A stretch of DNA of 64,000 nucleotides from JAJDUF01 sp965214295 (GCA_965214295.1 OZ243944.1:3162001-3226000), one strand, 5' to 3'; shown: positions 32,589 to 42,097, counted from the first letter of the stretch. The notes: generated by a model from the sequence alone, not told the origin. Numbers and translations are program-made.

Positions 32589-32689
32589 CCTGATGACGCG
32601 CTATGATTGACAGTTACTCTAAAGCACTGTGCCTGCAATGTCGAGCAAGGAGGAGACGCGCCACCCCCCGGCCGAGCCGTGATGACCCT

Positions 32690-33805
32690 TCATCGCGGCT
32701 GCTGGAAGGCGGGACGCCCGCCATAAAAATCCGACTCGGGGTGCGCCGGCGGCGCCCGGTGATGGAGCGACCGACTATAGATGAGCAGGTCTTGGCGTGC
32801 CGGAGCTGCACCACCGCTGTCCATAGGATTGGACAGCTCCGGCGTCGCCACGTCAACACGGAGGCGGTCGCGGAGCCGGGCCTCCTCGTGAAAGCCGGCG
32901 TCCTGGAAGGCTTGCCGCTTGGTGCGATCACGCTCCGCCAGGTACGCCTGGAGCACCTCGCCGCCGGCGGCGCGCACGTCCTCCACAACGGCCGCCAGCA
33001 ACTCCGGGAGCTGCGCGAGATAGGCCGAACAAGCCCAACCGTCCAGGAGGTAGGCGTGTTGCTCGACGTAACTGTCAATCGCCACGGCGCTGGCGATGCC
33101 GACCACACGCTGGCGGCGGTTCGCCAGCACATGTACCGTGCCTTGCCGCTCCTGCGTCGGGAGCCAGACCCGCCGGTAATGCCCTTCGTAGCGTATGTCG
33201 CGGAAGACGCGGCGGGGATAGTCCTTGATGAGCCAGTCGGGCCGGGGCTGGTTGTAGAGGGCCGACACCGGGGCGAGGTCACCCCAAGTACCCGGGCGGA
33301 TGGCAGCCGGCCCGTCGAACGCGAAGTAGGTCTCGTCGAAGCGCTCGTATCCTGGTGCGAGGTAGCGCATACCGTCGCCGACGAGCGGCCGAAAGCCTTG
33401 CTTGTAGTAGAGCGCGAAAGCGTGAGGATTGGTCGTACAGAGGTACATGGCCATCCCGCCGAGCGCGCGAAAGTCGGCGATGGTCTGTCGGAGTAGCTGC
33501 GTCGCAATGCCCTTACGACGCTGATCCGGTCGCGCCCAGACCATGCCGAGCACGGCCACCTCGCTGCGCCGGCGCGCGGTAGCATAGGTCATGCTGCCGA
33601 CGTACTCACCCTGTAGCTCACCGACGATAAAGCGGTCCAGGCTGGTCGCGGCCAGCTCGCCAGCCACCAGCGGCTCGCGGATGTCCCTCCACCAATACTC
33701 GATGCGCGCCGCGTAGTCTCCGAGCGGTGGCTCCAGCACGCGGATCGTGAGTGCTTCGCCATTTGCCAAGCGCACCGTTGTCGTAGTCTGCTCGCTGCGC
33801 TCCAT
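32690..33805 (-). CDS. GNAT family N-acetyltransferase, with palindromic insertion near the C-terminus
   Basis: A 371-residue protein. The N-terminal GNAT domain (about residues 15-150) contains VLGMVWARPDQRRKGIATQLL (V...P..RrkGiatqLl, the acetyl-CoA site) and MYLCTTNPHAFALYYKQGF. A second GNAT-like region follows (about 165-320: AVVEDVRAAGGEVLQAY, KRQAFQDAGFHEEARL). From about residue 327 the tail TPELSNPMDSGGAAPAR is the product of a PGLH palindrome and the remaining 30 residues look like noise, so the true C-terminus may have ended nearby. GAGAGGAG precedes the ATG at 33805. Confidence 0.82.
   Translation of the reverse strand: MERSEQTTTTVRLANGEALTIRVLEPPLGDYAARIEYWWRDIREPLVAGELAATSLDRFIVGELQGEYVGSMTYATARRRSEVAVLGMVWARPDQRRKGIATQLLRQTIADFRALGGMAMYLCTTNPHAFALYYKQGFRPLVGDGMRYLAPGYERFDETYFAFDGPAAIRPGTWGDLAPVSALYNQPRPDWLIKDYPRRVFRDIRYEGHYRRVWLPTQERQGTVHVLANRRQRVVGIASAVAIDSYVEQHAYLLDGWACSAYLAQLPELLAAVVEDVRAAGGEVLQAYLAERDRTKRQAFQDAGFHEEARLRDRLRVDVATPELSNPMDSGGAAPARQDLLIYSRSLHHRAPPAHPESDFYGGRPAFQQPR
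32799..32843. mobile_element. PGLH-type palindromic element in the GNAT gene
   Basis: GCCGGAGCTG (32799-32808) pairs with CAGCTCCGGC (32834-32843), with an inner GTCC/GGAC pair around ATAGGATT. The gene-strand reading PELSNPMDSGGAAPAR matches the aldo/keto reductase insertion at seven consecutive positions (GGAAPAR). Confidence 0.75.
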
Positions 33806-34062
33806 GCACTCGCTCCTCTCCGTCCGTTGGCACCCGGTATTGTACCCCGAGATAGTCGCGGAAATGGCTTCCCGCTTGCAAGGGAGTGATGGGCACCTGG
33901 ATTGCGGCCTGCGCCGCAATGACGGAGGGGGGTTATTTTCAGAGCAATGACGCTCTCCAGCTGACCGCTGACCACTCATGGCTGATAGCCGACGGCTGCT
34001 ATACTCGGCGGCACCGCTGACAGTGAGACGATGCCGGCAGGAAGCGGTCAGGAGCCTGAAGT

Positions 34063-34854
34063 ATGAGCGCAGCGCAACGGCTGGAGAATAAGGTCGCAAT
34101 TATCACCGGCGGCGCGTCGGGGATGGGGCGGGCCATGTGCGAACGGTTTGGCGAGGAAGGCGCCATCGTCGTGGTCGCCGACCTCGATCTTCCCAGGGCG
34201 GAGGAGGTCGCTGCCAGTATCCGGCAAGCCGGCGGCCGGGCGACGCCGATCCCCGTGGACGTGACGGAGCAAGCGCAGGTAGACGATCTGGTCCGCCGGA
34301 CGGTCGAGGTACACGGGCGGCTGGACATCATTATGAACAACGCCGGGTTTGGGCAAGCCAAGCGACTGCTGGAGATTAGCGAGGCGGAGTGGGATCGGAT
34401 GCAGGCGGTGAATGTCAAGGGGGTCTTGTTCGGCATCCAGGCCGCTGCGCGGCAGTTGATCGCGCAGGGTGAGGGCGGCCGGATTCTGTCCACCGCCAGC
34501 ATCGCCGGCCGGCGCGGCAACCCTTACACGGCACACTACAACGTAAGCAAGGCCAGCGTGATCCAGCTGACCATGTGCGCGGCGCTCGATCTTGCGCCCC
34601 ACGGCATCACCGTGAACGCCATTTGCCCCGGAATCGTGGATACGCCGTTCTGGCGCGCTTTGGACGAGGAGTGGAGCGCCATCGAGGGCTGGGAGACCGG
34701 CGAGGCCTGGAAGCGACGCACGGCGACCATTCCCTTGGGCCGGCCGGAGGAGGCAACCGACGTGGTCGGCCTCGTGGCCTTCCTGGCCAGCGACGATGCC
34801 GGCTACATTACGGGCCAATCGTACAACGTCTGTGGCGGCCTGGTGATGACCTGA
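34063..34854 (+). CDS. short-chain dehydrogenase/reductase
   Basis: A 263-residue classical SDR. TGGASGMG (about residues 16-23), VDV in the cofactor region, NNAGFGQ (about 92), the catalytic Ser in STASIAGRRG and the YxxxK as YNVSK (about 161-165) are intact, then PGIVDTPFW. AGGAG is eight bases before the ATG. A PhyH dioxygenase gene follows on the same strand after 100 bases, which may form a small catabolic unit. Confidence 0.93.
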   Translation: MSAAQRLENKVAIITGGASGMGRAMCERFGEEGAIVVVADLDLPRAEEVAASIRQAGGRATPIPVDVTEQAQVDDLVRRTVEVHGRLDIIMNNAGFGQAKRLLEISEAEWDRMQAVNVKGVLFGIQAAARQLIAQGEGGRILSTASIAGRRGNPYTAHYNVSKASVIQLTMCAALDLAPHGITVNAICPGIVDTPFWRALDEEWSAIEGWETGEAWKRRTATIPLGRPEEATDVVGLVAFLASDDAGYITGQSYNVCGGLVMT

Positions 34855-34954
34855 ACGCCAACGACCAGAAAGCCACCCGGCCACCATCCGGGGCAAGACT
34901 GCTAGAGCCTCAGCATAGTCAGGCAATCTTTGGATACCGAGGAGGGACTATCCG

Positions 34955-35806
34955 ATGAACCTCACCGCGCAGCAACTCCGCTTCTTCGACACCTTCGGGT
35001 TTCTCCGGTTCCCTGGCCTCTTCGATCCAGAGGCCGAAGCGATCACTGATGCTTTCGAGCAGGTCTGGACCGGGCATGGCGGCGGGCACGATGGGCGTCC
35101 CCACGATCACCAGCAGCGCTCTGCGCTCGTGCCGTTCATAGATCAGCACGAGTATCTGTGTGGCTTGCTCGACGACCCACGCATCGAGGGGATCGGGAGT
35201 GCCCTGCTCGGCGCTGACTTCAACTACACCGGCAGCGATGGCAACTACTACGTCGGCGATACCCGGTGGCATTCCGACGGCTATCGCGCCAAGAAGTATA
35301 TGTCGCTCAAGATGGCGTTCTACTTGGACCCGGTCACTCGCGACACCGGCTGCCTGCGGGTCATTCCTGGCAGCCATCGGGTGGGAGATGCGTTTGCCGA
35401 GGTCCTGGAGGAAGTCTCTCGCCGCACACGGGAAGAGAGCACGGTCGAGGACTGGTGGGGGGTATCCGGTAGCGGCGTACCGGCCTTTCCGCTGGAGAGT
35501 GAGCCGGGCGATCTCGTGGTCTTCAATCATTGCCTCAAGCATAGCTCGTGGGGTGGCGGCACGCGCCGGCGCATGTTCACAATCAACATGCAGCAACGCC
35601 ACGCCGAGGAAGACTTGGACGCGCTCCGCGAGGACATCGCCTCCTCCGCCCGCTTCTGGGTCGAGCGGGCCTACGGCGAGGTGATGCTGCGGACCGCCGG
35701 CCCGGCCCGGATGCGGCATCTGGAGCAGCGCCTCGCCAACGACGGGCACCTCGCCGCGCTCTCCCGCAAGGCCCGCGCCGAGATGAGCGAGCCAAGTCGG
35801 GGGTGA
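34955..35806 (+). CDS. phytanoyl-CoA dioxygenase (PhyH) family protein
   Basis: A 283-residue non-haem Fe(II)/2-oxoglutarate oxygenase. It starts LTAQQLRFFDTFGFLRFPGLF; the iron triad is HSD in RWHSDGYRAKKY (about residues 110-112) with a distal His in FNHCLKHSSWGGG (about 196), and the Arg pair for 2-oxoglutarate is in GTRRRMFTINM. GAGGAGGG precedes the ATG. The C-terminal 60 residues are helical. Substrate unknown. Confidence 0.9.
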   Translation: MNLTAQQLRFFDTFGFLRFPGLFDPEAEAITDAFEQVWTGHGGGHDGRPHDHQQRSALVPFIDQHEYLCGLLDDPRIEGIGSALLGADFNYTGSDGNYYVGDTRWHSDGYRAKKYMSLKMAFYLDPVTRDTGCLRVIPGSHRVGDAFAEVLEEVSRRTREESTVEDWWGVSGSGVPAFPLESEPGDLVVFNHCLKHSSWGGGTRRRMFTINMQQRHAEEDLDALREDIASSARFWVERAYGEVMLRTAGPARMRHLEQRLANDGHLAALSRKARAEMSEPSRG

Positions 35807-35837
35807 GGGGGGAGGAGTCTTGGCCCCCTGCCTCACC

Positions 35838-35925
35838 CCTGACAAGGGTAGGTTTTTCGTAGAGAGCCGCGGGGGTGGGGCAGACCTCACCCCCCGGCCC
35901 CCTCTCCAACATTTGGAGAGGGGGG
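35838..35925. mobile_element. left half of a CACAAGGGTAGG-family element
   Basis: CTGACAAGGGTAGGTTTTTCG, the GAGAGCCGCGGGGGTGGGGC block and the CTCTCCAACATTTGGAGAG hairpin match 1834-1920 almost exactly. The right half is absent. Confidence 0.65.
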
Positions 35926-35943
35926 GAGGGGTGAGCCGGCTGG

Positions 35944-36966
35944 CTAGGTGGACCACACGGCCTGGAAGAGACGCAGCCAGTTCTCACCGAGGAGCTTGGC
36001 TGTATCGGTCGGACTATAGCCGCGCCTCAGCAGCGCCGCGGCGAGGTTGGGCAGCTTGTCCGGCGTCTCCAAGTCGCGCGGGTAGAGGCCCGGCTGGTTG
36101 ACCGCCGGGGGACGAGCGGTATTCGTCCACACGGAGGGGTACTTCGTGCCCTGTTGCGAGCCGATGTAGCGCCAGAAGGAGACAGGCTGGTCCTGCGTGA
36201 AATCCGTCCCGATGGCCACGTGGTCAATGCCGAGCAGCTCGACCAGATGGTCAATCGCGTCCACATAGTCGTCGAGCGTGGACTGCCAGCCCGTGCGTAG
36301 AAATCCGGCAATCGCCGTCGCGCCCACCACGCCGCCGCGGGCGGCCATCAGCTTGAGCGCCTCGTCCGTCTTGTTGCGCGGCACGTCGAAATAGGAACGG
36401 GCGTTGGCGTGGGTACAGGCGACCGGCCGCTCCGACTGCTCGATGGCATCCAACGTGGTGCGGTTGCCGCAGTGCGACAGGTCAACGAGGATACCCAGGC
36501 GGTTCAACTCTCGGACGGTGTCCACGCCGAAGTGGCTCAACCCGTCGTCCCGCGGCTCATAGCAGCCATTCCCCAGCAGGTTGCGCTCGTGAAACGTGAG
36601 CTGGATGATCCGCACGCCAAGCGCGTGGAAGACGGCGAGGCGATCCAGGTCGTTCTCGATGGGGGTCGCATTCTGAAACCCCAAGATGATCCCTACTCTG
36701 CCGTCCCGCTTGGCCTGTCGGATGTCCGCGACGGTCTGCACCGGGGCGAGAACGTCAGCGTACTCGCCAAAGCATCGTAGCCAAGCGGCGATGGCGTCCA
36801 CCGTCTCCGGGTAGTTCTCCCAGGTCGCAATCGTCGCATTGATGGCGGTCACGCCGCCGGCCTGCAAGCTCCGGAACACCGCCGGGCTGTCCCAGTTGCT
36901 GACGTTGAGGCCATCAATGACGATGGCTTGGTCATACAGGCGGCGGGCGGTGTCATCGGCTGGCAT
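35944..36966 (-). CDS. M19 (renal dipeptidase-like) family protein with altered metal site
   Basis: A 340-residue TIM barrel of the membrane dipeptidase family. VDLSHCG (about residue 177), the second His in CTHANARSYFDVP (about 200) and the Asp of AIGTDFTQDQP (about 272) match the family's metal ligands. However the usual N-terminal HxD (DGHxD) reads DGLNVS, and the bridging Glu region reads LGFQNATP. A second, low-activity or non-peptidase subfamily is possible. AGGAGA lies before tandem ATG codons; the second is chosen. Confidence 0.85.
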   Translation of the reverse strand: MPADDTARRLYDQAIVIDGLNVSNWDSPAVFRSLQAGGVTAINATIATWENYPETVDAIAAWLRCFGEYADVLAPVQTVADIRQAKRDGRVGIILGFQNATPIENDLDRLAVFHALGVRIIQLTFHERNLLGNGCYEPRDDGLSHFGVDTVRELNRLGILVDLSHCGNRTTLDAIEQSERPVACTHANARSYFDVPRNKTDEALKLMAARGGVVGATAIAGFLRTGWQSTLDDYVDAIDHLVELLGIDHVAIGTDFTQDQPVSFWRYIGSQQGTKYPSVWTNTARPPAVNQPGLYPRDLETPDKLPNLAAALLRRGYSPTDTAKLLGENWLRLFQAVWST

Positions 36967-37011
36967 CATCTTCTCCTGACCTCCGCACCCGGCCCCCTGC
37001 CTAATCTCCCT

Positions 37012-37082
37012 CATCAAACCTGGGAGGGCCGGTTTTTAGATTCCCGCTTTCGCGGGAATGACGAGTTATGCAATGGTCTCCA
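37012..37082. mobile_element. remnant of the GAGACCTTTGCATAAC-type MITE
   Basis: AAACCTGGGAGGGCCGGTTTTTAGATTCCCGCTTTCGCGGGAATGACGAGTTATGCAATGGTCTC (read in parts) matches the right half of the intact element at 59857-59978; the left terminal repeat is missing. Confidence 0.65.
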
Positions 37083-37160
37083 CGGGGAGAGGGGGTGTGG
37101 ATTCCGGCTTTCGCCGGAATGACGAGGGGCCGACATCCACTCTCCACTAGCCACTGACCA

Positions 37161-38354
37161 CTAGCCACTGGTCGGAAGGGGTTGGGCAAAGCCGCGCGTT
37201 GCCCCCGGTTGCCGCCGGTCCGTTGCTTGTAGCCGCTTGCCAATTCGGAACAGCCGGCCCAGCGGGTTGTCTTTGTCTTCGACAGCATCGGCGATGACCG
37301 CTCCGATGGAGCCGCCGAACTTGAAACCGTGGCCGCTGCCGCCACCGGCCACCAGAATGCGCTGCGATCCTGGTACCCAATCAATCACGAAATGGTCGTC
37401 CGGCGTATTGGCGTAGAGACAGGAACGACTACCGACTACCTTGCCGGCGGCCATTTCGGGGATTCGCTCGCGGAGGAAAGCCATGGCCTGCTCGACAAAC
37501 TCCGGCGTGCTGCTACGGTCAACGTCCGGGTCTACGATCTCTCCGCGCGGGTCTTTGGATACCTTGACGTAACCATCCCGGAGCAGGGGAAAGCCGTACC
37601 AGCCGGCCGTATCGGGGGCAATACTCCATACCGGCAGCGTTCCACCGACGAAACGGCCGGGGTTCTCGACCTCGATAAAAACCATCTGCTGGCGCGTGAC
37701 CGCCACGTGGCGGCCAATCCGGGGCAACAGGCGGCCGACCCAGACACCGGCGGCGACGACAATGCGGTCGAAGGTATACGCGCCTTGCGCGATGACCACT
37801 CGGCTACCGTCAGCATCTTCATCAACGTGCATCACCGGCGTCTCCTCGTGGATTTGCACCCCATCCGCCCGCGCCAACTGCGCGAGCCGGGCGACGGCGC
37901 GACCGCTCTCCAAGTAGCCCCGCCATCCATCGTAGAAGCCGACCTCGTCGTCGCGCACGGTGAACTGCGGGAAGCGAGCGCGAATCTCCGGCGCCGAGAG
38001 CACTGCGGCATCGGTGGCGCCACGCGCTCGGAGGAAGCGCCAGCTCGCGTACATCGGACTGTCGGGCGCGAAGCTCGGCAGGATGGTGAGGCCGCCCGTC
38101 CGGTGGTAGACCGTCGTGCCAAAGCGCGTCTGCCAACTCCGCCACTGGCGGGCAGCCCGCTCGACCAGCTCGACATAGGTTTCGTTGTTGCCGGCATACC
38201 ACGAACGGCGGATCGCCTTGGCTACGTCGGTGGAGGAAGCGTGCGGGTAGGGCACCGGTCCTTGGTCGAAGACGGCGACCGCGTACCCGCGGCCACGCAG
38301 CGCCAGCGCCGCCGCAATGCCAAAGATACCTGCACCGACGACACCGATCTTCAC
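37161..38354 (-). CDS. FAD-dependent amino acid / sarcosine oxidase family protein (DAO fold)
   Basis: A 397-residue flavoprotein. The N-terminal dinucleotide motif is GVVGAGIFGIAAALALRGRG (residues 4-23), with the acidic end VAVFDQG, and the C-terminal FAD motif is ILVAGGGSGHGFKFGG (about 344-360), where monomeric sarcosine oxidase-type enzymes carry His-Gly-Phe-Lys. WYGFPLLRDGYVKV (about 262) is also typical. It probably oxidises an N-methyl or free amino acid. AGGAGG sits eight bases before the GTG at 38354. Confidence 0.88.
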   Translation of the reverse strand: MKIGVVGAGIFGIAAALALRGRGYAVAVFDQGPVPYPHASSTDVAKAIRRSWYAGNNETYVELVERAARQWRSWQTRFGTTVYHRTGGLTILPSFAPDSPMYASWRFLRARGATDAAVLSAPEIRARFPQFTVRDDEVGFYDGWRGYLESGRAVARLAQLARADGVQIHEETPVMHVDEDADGSRVVIAQGAYTFDRIVVAAGVWVGRLLPRIGRHVAVTRQQMVFIEVENPGRFVGGTLPVWSIAPDTAGWYGFPLLRDGYVKVSKDPRGEIVDPDVDRSSTPEFVEQAMAFLRERIPEMAAGKVVGSRSCLYANTPDDHFVIDWVPGSQRILVAGGGSGHGFKFGGSIGAVIADAVEDKDNPLGRLFRIGKRLQATDRRQPGATRGFAQPLPTSG

Positions 38355-38735
38355 CAAGCACACCTCCTCCCAGCACTTACACGGCCGCCTTAGTGTAGCT
38401 TACTCCGGCGGGGCGGGGGGCCTCACCCCCCGGCCCCCTCTCCATCGCGGAGCGATAGAGAGGGGGTGGATTGCCGCGGGCGCGGGCATGACGGGGGGAA
38501 TGACAAAGGGGAGGGCTAGGGATGGGGAGGCTGCTGCCACTCGGCTCTTTCTCCGGCCGTCCGCAGCTTGACCACATGGCAAAGTGTTGATATACTTCTT
38601 GCACATACTTCATCGGCTCTCGTATCCGGCGTACATCGTCAGTGGGAGAGAGGCACTCATGCCTCCTTGTGGTCACGTCGGGGACGTCGGCTGATGTAGA
38701 GTTGGTCGCTATCCTGGTCACAAGGGGATATCTTC

Positions 38736-40523
38736 ATGCGGAACAAGCTCGCTGCGCTCATCACTGCCGGATTGATCGCATTCCTGACCCTGCCGGCGTC
38801 GGCAGCAGCCGCAGCCGCGGCCGAATGTGAGTTTATCCTCGGCTTCACCACGCTCAAGGCGCTGATTGATGCCGCGGAAGGGCCGGAGAAGGTTGGAGAG
38901 TGTCTGGAAAACCAGCGCTTCAATCCAGAGAACGGCGATGCCCTCCAACAAACCACCGGGGGCTTACTGGTCTGGCGTAAAGCCGATAACTGGACCGCCT
39001 TCACCGACGGCTACCGAACCTGGATCAACGGGCCATACGGCTTGCAGTCACGGCGCAATGTGCATCAGTTCTACTGGGAAACTCCCCTCGACTGCGCTAG
39101 GGTGCTTCCTGAGAGGCGGATTCTTAGGTTGCAAGGTACAGACCACATATGGGTGCAAGGACCAGCCCATCGTAGCGCAGGGGGCGCTGGCGGTCATCCC
39201 TGCAACCACGCATGGGACTATCATTGGGTGGGAGATACTCGTGCTCTAAGCGAGGTCGTGCAGTCGGGTGCAGAATTGGATTGGGACAACATAGAAGATG
39301 TTTCTCTCGAATACTTACTGTCCCTCCCTTCTCACGCTCGTTGGAGAGGAGATACGAACATTGGTGCCCCCTGGCTGTCCACCGGTTTGCTGAAAGAGGG
39401 CGATCTCGTCTATCTGGTCAAGTGGGATACCGATTGGTCACAGCCGCAGCTTCTGCTCATTCAGTCCGCCGAAGACCTAGTGTTGTTTGGTGTTCGCGAG
39501 AGGAACTATGACGAGTTCGTCTTCGGAAAGAGCGAGTGGGAGCAACGCTTTGGTATCTCCGTGGCTGGCCTCCAACGGGATGTTTTGGCTTCAGTCGTGT
39601 CGGCGGCATCTCAACCAGAAGCAACCATGCCTACACCTACACCCATTCCAACGAGCACGCCGGAGCCAAGCCCGGCTTCGGACCGGGACCGGGCCGCGCT
39701 AGTCGCGTTCTACAACGCGACAGGTGGAGCGAACTGGAGGGACAACCGGTACTGGTTGAGCGATGCACCACTCGACCGCTGGCATGGCATCCAGACCGAT
39801 AAAGACGGCCGTGTCATTAGGTTGCATCTCTCACACAACAACAACCTGACGGGGCCACTGCCAGCCACGCTCGGCACCATCACTAACCTTCGGGACCTGC
39901 ACCTCTCCGACAACCACCTAACGGGACCACTACCACACAGTCTGACAGGACTGATGGGACTGGATGTGTTTTGGTTCGAAGATACGGGGCTTTGTGCGCC
40001 GGCTAACGATGCCTTCAGGGCATGGGTCCAGCGTATAGACCACGTTAGCGGCAAGTGGGGCTGTCCTGCAACTGCCAGTCTCCAACGTGGCACGCTGCCG
40101 GCGGCCACTACCTCGGACCAAGCCGCGTTGGTAGCACTCTACAATGCGACGGGCGGCGCGAACTGGAGGGACAACAGGAACTGGTTGAGTGATGCGCCAC
40201 TTAATCTCTGGTACGGCGTGAGGACTGACGACAACGGGCGCATCACGTCACTAGGCCTCAGTAATAACAACCTGACGGGGCTACTACCGGCCGAGATCGG
40301 CAACCTTACTAACCTTGAGTCCCTATACCTCTCCGGTAACAGCCTGACGGGACCACTGCCGCATAGCATAACGGCGCTGACGAGGCTGAGGGGCGTTTCT
40401 CTCCATGATACGGGGGTTTGCGTGCCGGCTAACCGCGCCTTCCAAGTCTGGCTCGCGCACCTAAACCGCGGAGATATCGTCCTAAGGATCACCGATGGCC
40501 GACGAATCTGTCCTGCAGCTTGA
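38736..40523 (+). CDS. secreted LRR protein with duplicated plant-type LRR modules
   Basis: A 595-residue protein. It has a clear Sec signal peptide (MRNKLAALITAGLIAFLTL, cleavage after ASA near residue 25), a domain of about 220 residues with many Trp and Tyr, a TPTPIPTSTPEPSP linker near 300, then two homologous modules of about 120 residues (from about 315 and 465). Each begins ALVA(F/L)YNATGGANWRDN and runs into LRRs of the L.LS.N.LTG.LP type. Likely a surface or extracellular binding protein. AAGGGGA precedes the ATG. GC is lower than in its neighbours. Confidence 0.85.
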   Translation: MRNKLAALITAGLIAFLTLPASAAAAAAAECEFILGFTTLKALIDAAEGPEKVGECLENQRFNPENGDALQQTTGGLLVWRKADNWTAFTDGYRTWINGPYGLQSRRNVHQFYWETPLDCARVLPERRILRLQGTDHIWVQGPAHRSAGGAGGHPCNHAWDYHWVGDTRALSEVVQSGAELDWDNIEDVSLEYLLSLPSHARWRGDTNIGAPWLSTGLLKEGDLVYLVKWDTDWSQPQLLLIQSAEDLVLFGVRERNYDEFVFGKSEWEQRFGISVAGLQRDVLASVVSAASQPEATMPTPTPIPTSTPEPSPASDRDRAALVAFYNATGGANWRDNRYWLSDAPLDRWHGIQTDKDGRVIRLHLSHNNNLTGPLPATLGTITNLRDLHLSDNHLTGPLPHSLTGLMGLDVFWFEDTGLCAPANDAFRAWVQRIDHVSGKWGCPATASLQRGTLPAATTSDQAALVALYNATGGANWRDNRNWLSDAPLNLWYGVRTDDNGRITSLGLSNNNLTGLLPAEIGNLTNLESLYLSGNSLTGPLPHSITALTRLRGVSLHDTGVCVPANRAFQVWLAHLNRGDIVLRITDGRRICPAA

Positions 40524-40837
40524 GGGGGCTGTATGCCTCGTCCCCGGCTCCATTCCCGTCGCCGGGCGATAGCGAGAGGGGGAATGCAGCGAGGGAGAGA
40601 CGAGGGCAACCACAAGGGACGCCCCTACACGGTTAGCGGCCGCACGCCTGGATTCCCACCTGCGCGAGAATGACGGGTCCGGGACATTTTTCGGAGCAAT
40701 GACGGGGGGACGGGCGCAGCGTGCTGCGCCCCTACAGAACACTACCCTTGTCAGGGGGGATCTGCGGGGGATGACCTGATTTGCTCTGGCTGGTAAGCTG
40801 GGTACACTGGCTACGAGCCGAGGAGAGGTTTTAGCTG
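40524..40837. repeat. gene-free gap with palindromic repeats
   Basis: CGCCGGGCGATAGCGAGAGGG-like hairpin remnant, an ATTCCCACCTGCGCGAGAAT hairpin (about 40652-40671), a GGGCGCAGCGTGCTGCGCCC palindrome (about 40713-40732) and a right end of the CACAAGGGTAGG family (CTACCCTTGTCAG, about 40743-40755). No gene. Confidence 0.65.
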
Positions 40838-41968
40838 ATGAGCACCGCACCGCAGTATCGCGCCGCCGTCCTGGGACATACCGGCCGCGGAAACTATGGC
40901 CACAGTCTCGACATCGCCTTCACCGGCTTGCCGAACGTAGACATTGTGGCGCTGGCCGACCCCGATCCCGAGGGCCGGGCCGCCGCCGCGGCGCGGTGCG
41001 GCGCTACACGCACCTATGCCGATCACTACGAGCTGCTGGAGCAAGAGCGTCCCAACCTGGTCGCGGTCGCAACGTCGTGGCTGGACGTGCATCACGACCT
41101 CTGGCTGGCGGCAATCGAGGTGGGCGCGCACATCTACTCCGAAAAGCCCATCGCCAAGTCGCTCGAAGAGGCGGATCGCATGTTGGCCGCGGCGGACGCC
41201 AAGGGCGTGAAAATCGCCATCGCACACCAGAATCGCGTCTCTCCCTACCACGTCTACGCCCGCAAGCTCCTGCACGAGGGCGCCATCGGCCGGCTGCGGC
41301 TGATCCGGGGCTATGGGAAGATGGATCCGCGGGGTGGCGGGCAGGACACGATGGTCCTCGGCACCCACATCTTCGACCAGATGCGCTTTATGACCAACGC
41401 CGACCCTGAGTGGTGCCAGGCTCGCGTCACCCAGGACGGACGCGACGCTACCGCCGCCGATATTCAGGAGGGCGCAGGTGAAATTGGGCTGATCGCCGGC
41501 AACGGTCTGTGGGCCGCGTATGGCTTCCCCAACGGGGTGATCGCCACCTACGAAAGCTACGCCGGTACCAACTTTGCCGATGATGAAGGCTCACCGGCCT
41601 TTGGCTTGGACCTCTGCGGCAGCGAGGGCATTCTGAGCCTGCGGGTCCGTACCCTGCATCGCTACCCGCGGCCGTACTCCGGCCCACTCGTGGACGAATC
41701 GGGGGATGCCCGCTGGGAGCGGGTCGAGGTGGACCCGTTGCCGCCACCGCCCGGTGCGCCGGCCGGCGGCGGTGGTCAGCACACGGGCAACCATTACATC
41801 GTGCGCGATCTGCTCGCGGCCATCGCCGAGGACCGGCAGCCGTTGAGCAGCGGTCACGATGGGCGCTGGTCGCTGGAGATGATCCACGCGGTCTATGAAG
41901 CGCACCGCACGGGCGAGCGGGTGCCCCTACCGCTCACCGACCGCACCCACCCGCTCTCGCGCTGGTAG
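40838..41968 (+). CDS. Gfo/Idh/MocA family oxidoreductase
   Basis: A 376-residue NAD(P)-dependent oxidoreductase. N-terminal AAVLGHTGRGNYGHSLD replaces the usual GxGxxG with a Gly-rich variant, EKPIAKS (about residues 106-112) is the conserved EKP motif, and KIAIAHQNRVSPYH then ATDIxxxGGGQDTMVLGTHIFDQMRFM place the active-site Lys/His region. GAGGAGAGG precedes the ATG. It is followed after 130 bases by the DarT-like fragment, on the same strand but unrelated. Confidence 0.9.
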   Translation: MSTAPQYRAAVLGHTGRGNYGHSLDIAFTGLPNVDIVALADPDPEGRAAAAARCGATRTYADHYELLEQERPNLVAVATSWLDVHHDLWLAAIEVGAHIYSEKPIAKSLEEADRMLAAADAKGVKIAIAHQNRVSPYHVYARKLLHEGAIGRLRLIRGYGKMDPRGGGQDTMVLGTHIFDQMRFMTNADPEWCQARVTQDGRDATAADIQEGAGEIGLIAGNGLWAAYGFPNGVIATYESYAGTNFADDEGSPAFGLDLCGSEGILSLRVRTLHRYPRPYSGPLVDESGDARWERVEVDPLPPPPGAPAGGGGQHTGNHYIVRDLLAAIAEDRQPLSSGHDGRWSLEMIHAVYEAHRTGERVPLPLTDRTHPLSRW

Positions 41969-42097
41969 CGACAGGCTCCTTGTCACTGGCCCACCTGTAC
42001 TGACTGGCGTCAAGGGGATACCATGCGCCGCTTGGTCGGTACTCCCTAGCTACACACACGTTTGGGGTATCGGGGTGGTGAGTCCCTATGAAAAAGG

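Noticed and set aside
31518..32606. 362-codon plus-strand frame opposite the lactonase gene
   Set aside because: Runs through the lactonase gene and then a MITE; no domain and no ribosome binding site. The minus-strand lactonase is clear.
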